A DNA stretch of 64,000 nucleotides from contig CM034141.1 in assembly GCA_019914995.1 (NCBI GenBank), forward strand, positions 1,116,001-1,180,000, written 5' to 3'. Below the pieces are notes generated by a model that worked only from the letters and a program-made list of their open reading frames with translations, ran no database searches and was not told the origin of the DNA. Positions 12,050 through 21,407 of this stretch are shown in pieces. Source of the stretch: Acanthochlamys bracteata. Lineage: Eukaryota > Streptophyta > Magnoliopsida > Pandanales > Velloziaceae. Every line of letters begins with the position of its first letter. Position 1 is the first letter of the stretch. Both the position numbers and the translations under genes were made by a program.

Positions 12050-13553
12050 ATTGCGAGGTGCCGCATTCTCGGGCGGAACAATCCTTTTTGTTCTTGGTGT
12101 TTTTTTCCTCCGCCTTCTGTTCTTCCTCTTTCTCAAATCAAATCCAGAAGTTAAAAAAACAATTAAAATTATCAAACAGAAAAAGGTGAGAAGCATTCTC
12201 ATTTTGTTTATGTTTATCAATCGATTGATTAATTTTGTGTTTTTTATATTGAAGTTTTGACATTTGCGTAGCTGTTCCGTATCGATCTTTCGAAGATTTT
12301 CAGTTGCTTTTTTTTTTCTTTTTTTTTATCAATAGAATCTCTCCCTTTTGTTTTTTTCATTTTTTTTTGGATTGTGCATTGGATATTAATGTGATAGCAC
12401 TGATACTTAATTTGCGAAATGAAGTTTCCTGATCGTGATCGGCTTCTTCGGTATGAAATTTTAATAACTGCAAATTTTTCGATCTAATTTGATTTTTCTT
12501 CTTTTGTTTTTAAAGATTTTTGTATTTGTTGTGTTGAATTTTGAAATTCTAGAGGAATATTCTAGGTTTATGTTTTCTTGGCATTTTGAGATTCAATTTG
12601 GTTACCTTTTCTTGTAAATAACAATTTCTTTTTATAGATCGGGAAAGGGACAGTTTTTCTTTCTTGAATTCTTAGAATAATTGGCTGTGTATTGGTGGTG
12701 GTTCCAAAATTGCATCTTTTGATCGAAATCTAAGTTCTTGGTCTTTTGCTTGTTCGTGAAATTTTAGTCTTTGTAGAAATCGATGGAGTATAGGTTGGCA
12801 GTGTACATGTATTCTAGTTTCAATTTTGTGGCTCTGAAAGGTTAGATTTTGATGTTCTTAGAATTTTCCCGGCCGAAACTAGGTTTTCACATTCTTTGTT
12901 ATTAAGCTTGCAATATAGATGTCACCCGCAAATGATACTTAGCATGGCTATAATAATCATGTTTTTGGTAACGTGCCACGGTTTTCCTTTCCCATATAGA
13001 GAATGTAGTTCTAACGTGTTGGTGTCATTTGTAAGCTTTAGGACTTATAGCCGGTGAAGTATGATGGCAGTTTTATGTATAAAATAGATTCTTTATTTGG
13101 ATGACATGCTGAAGTTTTCCAAGTGTTTTGTATGGCAATGAATTTGTGTGCCATCTAAACCGTCTCCATGGTGTGTTGTGGCTTTCCGTATTTTGGCCAA
13201 CATCGCAGTGGACCATATTTTCCTGAACAAGTTTATAGTTTTGCTTTCTTGTAATTGTACTGAACCTATTTCTTAATGTGCATTTGTATATTGTTCGTAA
13301 GGTGGTAGCTGAGGCTATCGTCTTATATTCAAACAATCTTTTTCATTTGGACTTTCATATCCATCTAGGAATTCTCTAAGGACTGGGCCTACTAAGAGAA
13401 CTTGTATGCAGCTTTGGGTATGCAGTTTTAGGTGTTTTTATGTTCTTTTCCAAGTTCTGTTTAGGATAACAACCTGAATGTCATTATATATATTAAATTG
13501 CATGCCAGCATCTTCTGATTGTTTCTAACTAGAATTTAATTCACATTTTGTAG
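12050..13553 (+). promoter_or_regulatory. Probable 5' UTR exon and long leader intron of the PB1 gene
   Basis: Base composition changes at about 12.0 kb from MITE spacer to T-rich, intron-like DNA. A good donor (AAAAAG followed by GTGAGA) lies near 12186 and a good acceptor (CATTTTGTAG) ends at 13553, so a leader intron of about 1.37 kb would fit. The pyrimidine tracts at 12307-12370 suit an intron. The open frames of about 80 codons here on both strands show no family similarity. Confidence 0.4.
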
Positions 13554-13616
13554 CTTAAGTTGGCACTAGACAAAGGAGGATTAGGCACGCTTGGCAACTT
13601 GCAGAAACTTAGCAGA

Positions 13617-14723
13617 ATGGTAGGCTCTATTAGTGAAGAAGACTTGTCGCCCAAGAGCAAGCTTAAGTTTCTTTGTAGCTATGGTGGTAGGATCCTTCCC
13701 CGTCCATCCGATGGCCAACTCAAGTACGTTGGTGGTGAGACACGAGTTGTAGCTGTTCCTCGATCGGTCACCTTCTCAGGTTTTAAAGTTTTATACTTTA
13801 TCTGAGTTCTTAGTATCCATTTTCTATTTGCTTGACTTTCCTCTTCTATGACAGAATTAATGGAGAAGCTGAAAGGGATGTTTCATGCTGACGTAGTAAT
13901 CAAATACCAACTGGTGTCAGAGGACTTGGATGCCCTTGTCTCTGTCAAATGCGATGAGGACCTAAAACACATGCTTGAGTATGACCGTCTTGATCCCCAT
14001 TCCCCCTCGTCATCACCTCGGCTTCGTGTCTTCCTCTTCCCATCCAACCCTCCTACTGGCCACATTCCATCCTGTCTTCCCCATGAGCAGCGTTACGTCG
14101 ATGCAGTCAATGGCATTCCTGTACTGCAGCCATCATCTACTTCAGCTAGCACTGGTCGCTCAAATTTTACTCTTTCATCTCCATTTCGCACTTCTCCCAA
14201 TTCCACATTAGATGCTACAACAGCTGCCACATTGAACAATCAGCTACCCAGTGGCCGGCAGTCTGGTCTATCAAAGGGCATGGCCCGTGTGCAGAGCACG
14301 CCTGACATAAGCTCCCTGGCTGAGTCAAGTGAGAGCAAGAGTGGACAGGCGACACCACGCTTTCACCAGCAACAGACAGTAAATGCACCACAATCTGTTT
14401 CGCCATTTACAAGACTTCAAAAGCAGCACTCTGGGCCTTACAACACACAACCATGCCATCTTAGCGGGCCATGTAAGGGAGGGTGTGGTTTGCATGCTGA
14501 CCCAGCTTCCTTCCGGTACACAAATTATAATGGCTATCATGCTCCACGGTATCAGCATCTACAGCCATATTACTATGTCCCATATCCCAGCAGTGGCTCT
14601 CGTTCTGGAGGTGGTGGTGGTGGATATGGGCACTATGGGCATCCAGAGGAGGGTAGTAACCGGAAGAGCAGGCCAGGTTGTTTCCACTATGGGACTCCAC
14701 AGTTTAAGCGGGCATGGGAGTGA
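13617..14723 (+). CDS. PB1 domain-containing protein (octicosapeptide/Phox/Bem1p family)
   Basis: Two coding exons, 13617-13779 and 13855-14723, joined by a 75-bp GT-AG intron; 343 aa. The PB1 domain lies at about residues 16-107: LKFLCSYGGRILPRP, then KYVGGETRVVAVPR, then KYQLVSEDLDALVSVKCDED with the acidic OPCA-type residues, and the plant-typical HMLEYDRL. PB1 domains make head-to-tail protein contacts. The rest is low in order: Ser/Thr/Pro-rich (about 110-250), then Tyr-, His- and Gly-rich with a run of six Gly near residue 313. The start is the first ATG in frame after the 13553 acceptor. The 19 codons before it are also open, so an upstream start in a leader exon cannot be excluded. 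No specific partner or pathway can be read from the sequence. Confidence 0.92.
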
Positions 14724-15699
14724 ACAAGATAGTTTGATGGTGTTGGTTCTCTATTATGAAGAGGTATTTCTTAGTCTTGTAGGTGATTAGTTATCAATTG
14801 CCATGCCTATGAAACTTGTACAGAACAGCTTGTGAAGGCAGCAGTTGGTACAGATAGGACCTTTCGAGACAGATTAGTTTGTTTGCTAGTGGTGGTTTGG
14901 TTTTTATCATCTCAAAGAGAGTTGCTTTTCTATGTTGGAAGAGGCTGTCGTCGGGGTCACGGAAAATGATATCAGACTCTTTTCAAAGACTTACTTTTAT
15001 TGAAGGTGTTTGCTTATGATGAACTTCTTAAATTACTGCAAGCTTGTCAAACATTGTAAATTATGTCTCTGCTGCTAGCAGTTTCTTCTTGTGCTAGCTT
15101 TAGATTTTTTTAAAAATCTCTGTTTAATTATCTTTTTTCTCCTTCCACATAAGGAAATTCATACATGAAGAAACATTCAATTCTTGTGGATTTATTCCTT
15201 TGTGTGAATATTGATAACTTTTCATGTATTCATCTAAATTTGCAATCTTTTGAATTGCAGTAAAAGCCACTCACTTAACATGGTCTTTACTTCCCCAACT
15301 ACTTTTTGTTCCTTATTCATTTTGTTCTTTTTCCTTCCGTTATTGAGGTTGAAAGACCTAGCAAATGTATTACAGGCATCGGTGGGTTCTAACACTGTTT
15401 AGTGTTAGACTGGTCTTTGTGAGCTCTGTCTCTAGTTGAAAAGATTTTGATTGCAATGCAACAACATTAACAGCTACCAAATTTCAAAACCATTCATTCT
15501 TCTTCCATGCCATGTAACACACACATGGCCGCTGTCTTCACAAAATACTCTATCCTTCCAAAGATTTCCGCAGGAATACAGAAAAAACATAGCTCAATTT
15601 CAAGACATGAGATATTGGTTACATTCTATTGCTCCAAAGTTGGAGTCTTTAGAAGTAACAAGGGCAGAAAACTTTTTGGTTGTAATTTTTAGGTTGAAA

Positions 15700-16130
15700 G
15701 TAGTAATGTTGGGGAGATACAACTATTATGGAAGCCCATATGAGTCATATTGTTTTTAACCTACTCATTACATTATCAGCTAGAGCTATAATATACGCCG
15801 ATTGTCTCATCTGTGCATCGTTCCTGCGCAATTAAGAACCACCCATCAAATTCCAACTTGCTCCGAATTTTTGCTCATACTTTGCGAAGCCCATGTGAGT
15901 CACACGGCTCTTAACTTGCTAACCCACTATTTGCGAGAGCTCTTACTTGCATTGGCCACCTAGTCAAATTTGGCTCTGATATCACCATTGGAGAGATATA
16001 ACACGGATTAGCTAATCAATATAGAAAACCTGAAGGATTATAGAACTTTCTATTATATTAATCCTTATCTCATCTTATTTTTATTCAATATAAGACTAAT
16101 TTATTCACTCTTAACCAATAGCAATAGTAC
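15700..16130 (-). repeat. Possible LTR-retrotransposon remnant with internal near-repeat
   Basis: A segment at 15731-15760 (GAAGCCCATATGAGTCATAT and following) recurs imperfectly at 15887-15916 (GAAGCCCATGTGAGTCACAC). Each lies close to a GGAGAGATA or GGGAGATA motif. Read on the minus strand, ATGGTGATATCAGAGCC at about 15967-15983 resembles the primer-binding site of many plant copia elements (TGGTATCAGAGC). No long coding frame is present. I read this as the decayed edge of an LTR element on the minus strand; the class is uncertain. Confidence 0.35.
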
Positions 16131-16348
16131 TGCTCAATGCCTGTGATGCATTAGCATTCCTATTAGGTTGCAGCTACTTAGCTTTACGAGTGTATGAAGA
16201 TGGTGTAACAGTAAGAAAGTTGTACTCAATAGCTGCGTACAAAGTTATTTATGTGGAACCATCTTGATGTGAAATGGATAGGGAGGTATAGGTAAGTTCT
16301 GATGATTAAGAAAACTTAGGATGTGTTTACTTGCCCGTAATTGATCCC

Positions 16349-16438
16349 AAAATGAGTTTTCAAAAAAGTGAGTTTTAAGAAGTGAAGTATTTCAAAATGA
16401 GTTTTTAAAAAAGTGAGTTTTAAAAATTGAAGTATTTT
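16349..16438. repeat. 45-bp tandem dimer
   Basis: Two head-to-tail copies of a 45-bp unit start with AAAATGAGTTTT at 16349 and 16394, with only a few differences. The block follows a GGATGTGTTTAC motif preceded by TTA at about 16318, which looks like the left end of a Tourist-like MITE, so the dimer may sit inside a rearranged MITE. Confidence 0.75.
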
Positions 16439-16886
16439 ATAATTTTCTTCCCTACCGTTGCAGGTAAAGAACTTTTATGCAGGTTGATACTCAGGTAAAG
16501 TGTTGTTTTTAAAAAATAGACGAAAATGTAACAGATGGTTGAGAGTGTTGATGTGAAATGTACAGCCAAACTTATAAAAGATTACAAAAATCTGTAGCAT
16601 ATTTTCATGCATAAGGAAAAAAAATGGAATTCCAACATAGGTACACACTAGAAATTGAACTATTACAAGCACTGATCGCAGTTAGAAAGCAAAAGGCAGA
16701 AAGGGCAAGCGCCCGGGATACGTTCGTATCTTTCATTACACAACCATTTTATCAAGGTGGACAAGCCTAGCAAAGATACAACACTTGAGTTGTGGTGCCA
16801 TTGATTTCTATATTTCAGTAGGAAAGCTTGAGAGAACGTCCCAGTAATTTAAGCAGCTGCTAACTAAAATAAAAGTTTAAAAAATA

Positions 16887-16944
16887 TAAGTTCCAGAGAC
16901 CTCTTGATCTACAGTCAAATGCTCGACCACTGAGCTAAGGACCC
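16887..16944 (-). pseudogene. Truncated tRNA-Cys pseudogene with GTA anticodon
   Basis: The minus strand begins GGGTCCTTAGCTCAGTGG and continues through a D-arm and an anticodon arm (CATTTGACTGTAGATCAAGA) that match plant nuclear tRNA-Cys closely. The copy ends after GGTCTCTGG: the T-arm, B box and acceptor 3' strand are missing, so it cannot fold or be transcribed normally. The anticodon position reads GTA instead of the cysteine GCA, a single C-to-T change. Dead copy; it could also be the head of a tRNA-derived SINE. Confidence 0.75.
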
Positions 16945-17020
16945 TCGTTAATGTGCAATGAATTCTGAAAATTGAGTAAAATAATACAACTTCTTTTAAA
17001 GAATGAATTTAATTATATAC

Positions 17021-17195
17021 CAATGCGGAAACTGCAGGTACCCTGCAAAGTGGAATCACCACAGTAGAAGACTTGCCGCATCGGCGTGGAGTGACCAGGA
17101 AGTATGGGCTGGAATAACAGGACAATAAGTTCCTCCCGTGGTATCTCTAGTGAGTCAAAGGCGAACCAACTAGCATCACCTCGCATTCTTCTTGC
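17021..17195 (-). pseudogene. Orphan exon-like fragment of an unrecognised gene
   Basis: On the minus strand an acceptor (CCAAATTTTAG) is followed by 175 bp that stay open in the frame beginning at the first base, 58 codons. It ends at a good donor (CGCATTG followed by GTATAT). The peptide includes GDASWFAFDSLEIPREELI and then FYCGDSTLQGTCSFRI, with codon use and composition like real protein. I do not recognise the family. No partner exons are visible within 1 kb on either side, and the neighbours are a tRNA-Cys pseudogene and a solo LTR. It is probably a displaced or captured exon, or the survivor of a decayed gene. Confidence 0.4.
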
Positions 17196-17815
17196 CTAAA
17201 ATTTGGACCAAGTGTTCCCTCTACAGCTTTCCACATTATCTGAAATTCAGAAAAATTAGCTCATATTTAACTGTTCACACACGTACATACTCAGATAAAT
17301 ACTACTCATAGCCATTCAGATATACGTCCCGCATGCAGTTGAATGAAAAATCCAACAGTTTAAGAGTGTATTTTTTTAGTTTTGAAAGTGAGTTTTTTTA
17401 AAGTGAATTTTTAAAAGTGAGTTGTTAGAAATAGTGTTGTTGAAAGTGATGTGTTTTTTTGTATTGAAAAATGAGTTGAAAATAATTTCTTATGTTCTTT
17501 CTATAATAAAAAATAAATTAGAAGTGACTTTTTAGTAAAGGACTCCCATGATCCTCTCCTCAAAGGCAATACGGTTCCGTTTTTGGACTGTATGATCTCT
17601 CTCTCTCAATTGTTTTCCAAGCCGTGCTAATAATATCCAACAGTACGCAACGTGTTTATGAACACTTTCAATTTAATTTTTTTTTGTCGAAAGTTTCATT
17701 TCCAATTCACCTTAAAATCAAAATAAATACAATAATTAAACTTAATTTTATGATAAAAACTTTCACAATTCAAGTTTAAAACTTCAATTCCAAACTCATT
17801 CTTAATAGCAAGTAA

Positions 17816-18383
17816 TGTTAGACATTGTAAAGCCAATATGTAAATTAGTGATTCATTAGAGTGCAACAAGTTAAATGTGCATTCATATTGGAATGCTAAA
17901 AATTAAGAAAAACGAACCATCACCCAAGAAGTTGGAAAGCCAACGGTTAAAGACTTTGAGACATTTCTTGGAAGATGAAAAGTCAAAGAACTTATACAAT
18001 TAATGGGAAGGTGAAAGAACAACCATTTGAAAATTGAAGAGCCTCCTTGGAACATTATATATATGAATGAGATATATTTGTTTGGAACATAGAAAATAAA
18101 AAAAGATCATTCACACATCAAATGTGAGAGATAGAAATAAAGCATTCTAGTGAGAGTTCTCACTTAAAGTGTAACACAATAGTTTGTAATTGCTTTGGTT
18201 TAGTAATTTTTTTAAGACTAATTTGCCTTTCTGTGGAGTTTTTTTTATTTTTCGCCACATAAATCTCTTATCTTTTTGATTGTGTTGCTCTTATTTCAAT
18301 TTTCGTATTGCTTACGCAAGATCATTATGTTTTATATTTTCGCTACGTCTATCGACAACCGAACATATTCGATATTTTCAACA
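17816..18383 (+). mobile_element. Copia-like solo LTR, copy 1
   Basis: 568 bp bounded by 5' TGTTAGACATTG and 3' CGATATTTTCAACA, so it has the TG...CA ends of an LTR. It is flanked by the near-identical pentanucleotides AGTAA (17811-17815) and AATAA (18384-18388). Inside are a TATA-like ATTATATATATGAATGAG at about 18053 and a downstream CATTCACACATC stretch that may be the transcript start. No internal coding region or second LTR follows, so this is a solo LTR. A diverged relative lies at 41926-42485. Confidence 0.75.
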
Positions 18384-18833
18384 AATAATACAAAAATTGA
18401 ATTCACTTTTAAACTTTACTTTTTTTATTAATTACTTTCAAAAAATCCAGTTCTGAAAATTTGATTCAGAGCAACCAAAAAAATCTTTAATATCAAAGCA
18501 TATTTTAATTCTCAGTATGAAATTCTTAAAAATACATGTTCCTAATTATGGGTTATTATGTATATAAAGCCAAGTATCATTTCAATTTGGAACCAATAAT
18601 GAAGACTCAGACCTCACCATCCAGATTGATTAAAAAATATCAATTTGGACATAAAATCGTTTTGAATTTGTAAAAAAATGGCACTGCAATAGATCTGGTT
18701 TGATTCGATTTAATTTAAGACGTATTTCAAAATATTTTATATTTTTCGAAAGTCTTCTATAGTATTTTAAAAAGGTTTTTTAAAAAATCTAAAAATTATA
18801 GATAAATTATATTTTATGCAATCATTATATGTA

Positions 18834-18893
<60 letters not shown>
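18834..18893. repeat. (ATT)n microsatellite
   Basis: A perfect run of about 20 ATT units, 60 bp. Confidence 0.95.
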
Positions 18894-18894
<1 letters not shown>

Positions 18895-19154
18895 TTAGAG
18901 TAGAAATTAAACTTATTTTCTGAAAAATTCTAGAATACATTTTACTTTAGAATTTTTTCTATTTTAAGTACTTTTAGACTTCGCTATTAAAATGAATAAA
19001 TTTCAGTACTTAACTAGAGTATACTGACTTTTAATTACAAATCTATATTCAAGCACTCTTGTCCGTACAAGTTAAAAAGAAAAGAAATATTATCTAATAA
19101 TTAAATTTCAGGTCGGCTATATGTTCTATGGATTTCTTTGGAAGCACTGAGATA

Positions 19155-19373
19155 GGGGACATTTAGAATAACTTTTCAAATAATTTTTTTAAAACATATT
19201 TTAATTTTTTTAAAATTAACTAATTTTTATTTTTAAAAAATAAAAAATCTTATTACATAATTTTATATATTTTTAAAATTTAAATAAAATTTTAAACATT
19301 TATAATAAATATATTAAAATATATGAACTAAAAATTTAATAGAATTTCGAAGAAATTCAATGCCAAACGCACC
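19155..19373. mobile_element. MITE copy, long Tourist-like family
   Basis: The left end reads GGGGACATTTAGAATAAC; the reverse complement of the right end reads GGTGCGTTTGGCATTGAA. Both sides are flanked by ATA (19152-19154 and 19374-19376), a variant of the usual TTA duplication. The interior is A/T-rich and non-coding. Confidence 0.65.
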
Positions 19374-19394
19374 ATATATTCCACTGGAGAGTGG

Positions 19395-19662
19395 AGATAT
19401 TCTGTTTGGCTTAGCATTTTTTCAACGTCATTTTTTATTTTTTATTTTTTAGTATATATTTTATAAATATTTAAAAATATATTTAATATTTTATAAATAT
19501 TTAAAAAATATATTTAAAATTTTAAAAATATAAAAAATTTTATGTAATAAGATCTTTTTATTACATATTTTTATTTTTCTAGATAAAAATTTATTTTAAA
19601 AAAATGATAAAAATATTTTTATTTTAAAAAAGTTTTATTTTATAAGTACTCTCACACATTAT
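19395..19662. mobile_element. MITE copy, long Tourist-like family (reverse orientation)
   Basis: Starts near CTGTTTGGCTTAGCATTTTT and runs through the typical body, with an internal duplication of AATATTTTATAAATATTTAAA, to ATAAGTACTCTCACACATT. It lies only about 20 bp from the preceding copy. Confidence 0.55.
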
Positions 19663-21050
19663 AGTATTAATTATCTAGATATTAAAAAAGATACAGTAAC
19701 TTAGAATTTGGCCAAAAAACTTTGGGTGTGTTTACTTTCTTTTAAATAATTTGAAAGTAAATGTTTATTAATTAATTTTTTAGAAAATTAAATTATTTAA
19801 AATTTTTAATAAATAAATATAGAAGTTTTTAAAAACATTTTTGTTTAAAAACTTACTTTTAGAATTACTTTATGGCTCTTTATTTTTGTTGGATACAATC
19901 CTAACCTAACTTAGGAAAGGGAAAGCTTTGTTGGTAAGGGTAGAAAAAATGCATTCATTCATTCAGGGGTTGTTTTAATTATACGCAAGTGAATTTCATA
20001 AAGGTAAATTTTTTGTAGGAAATAAAATTCAAAGAAAGTTCAAAATAATAATTAAAATATATAAAATAAAATTTTAAGTTAAATTTTGATAAAAATAAAG
20101 TTTGGTATAAAAATTAAAATAAAATTTGAAGTGATAACTAAAAATTATGAAGTGATAAAATTTAAAATATATAAACAAAAAGTAAATTTCCTTGCAATTA
20201 AATATACCCCTAATTGCATAACAACACCTCACATTTTGGTCTCTATGCATTAAAAACATTTCCTTATTATATTAGGTACAAATTATTTTCGAAGTTAAAC
20301 ATATAACAAACATATGATAGTGAAAAAAAAAATTAAAATATTAGTTTTGGATAACATACATTAATTTTTTTGATTCACGAAGCATTTTGATGGATAATGA
20401 TAGGTTAAAAATCACTTCAAAATTCACAACACCATCACTAATAATTACATTTTCAAGGTAAAAGATAATTACCTTAATTTTAAAGTTAGTTTCACAAATA
20501 AAATCAAGTGAATCGTGGATAGAATGCAATTTTTAAGAAAGTTCCAAAGAAGATTTTTCTGAAGATGTTTAATGATTAATTAGCTCTTTTTGATTGCCTT
20601 TATCTTCATTAAATATGTGAATCATAATAAAATTATGGTCAAAATGATTTACAAATTTCTTTTGAGAATAATTTTCAAAATAAGAGTCTAAGGAATGAGT
20701 TGAATGTACTTGAATATATTTTTTCTTTCGCTTCTCATTGATTTGTTATATTAGTAGACAGATTGGTTTCCTAAAAGCTGCTTCGTAGTTGAAATTCAAG
20801 GAAGAAATTGTTTCACTTCCAACTACGCTTTAATTTTCTCTTCTTCAAAGTTTTTACGTAATTCCAAATATTAACTACTCTCAATCTCTCTCGACCAAAA
20901 TATTAAATTCTTCTTTGCAGGATTCTTGTTTCACTCACGAATTTTATTCAAGGAACAATAAATTTTTCTATAATATTTCTTGCTGCCTTTTCTCATGAAA
21001 GAAAGAAAAGGAAAAAAGGAAATTATTACGAAGTTCTTTGCTTGCTGAAG

Positions 21051-21407
21051 CAAGCTAACTAGCTTCTCTACTGTTGATTTAGATCTTTGACACAGTTTTT
21101 TTTTCATCTTTATTTTCTTGAAAAAGTATCTTCTTGCTTTGAAGTTCACAAGCGTCTTCTCAACAGTTTCGAGAAGCTCAATTCGTCTTCCTCCAATCTT
21201 TTTGGGTAAAATTCCCAAAAAGAATTCATTAACCCGTTTGCTTAATTCTCCTAACAATCACTGTGATCAAGAAAAGATTCCATCTAATTTCACTCTATCA
21301 CTTATTCTTTTTACCAAATTTCTTTTCTTGATCAATCTTTCCTATTAAAACAGCACTGAAATCACCTTCAGATCTTCCCGAAAACCCTTGAATTTACCTA
21401 CTCCAGA
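21051..21407 (+). promoter_or_regulatory. Probable leader of the methylesterase gene
   Basis: CT-rich stretch (for example CTTCTTGCTTTGAAG and TCGTCTTCCTCC) running up to the ATG at 21408, as is usual for plant 5' UTRs. Open frames on both strands here have no family similarity. No TATA box is obvious. Confidence 0.4.

Larger units (their letters stand above)
14724..21050. other. Gene-poor, repeat-bearing spacer
   Basis: The first 350 bp are probably the PB1 gene's 3' UTR. No intact gene follows until about 21 kb. Separately listed contents are an LTR-type remnant (15.7-16.1 kb), a 45-bp tandem dimer, a tRNA-Cys pseudogene, an orphan exon, a copia-like solo LTR, an (ATT)n run and MITEs. Positions 19730-21050 are AT-rich with no family match, apart from a partial GTGTTTAC-type MITE end at about 19727. 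Confidence 0.5.

Noticed and set aside
12027..12260. Open frames of about 80 codons on both strands at the PB1 gene's leader
   Set aside because: Low-complexity hydrophobic or basic peptides with no family similarity. The position suits a 5' UTR exon and intron start.
14215..14790. Several open frames antisense to or out of frame with the PB1 gene
   Set aside because: They lie within the GC-richer second exon of a gene with clear domain similarity, so they are shadows.
20931..21348. Opposite-strand open frames before the methylesterase gene
   Set aside because: They overlap each other in a CT/GA-rich leader, have lysine- or serine-rich chance composition, and match nothing.
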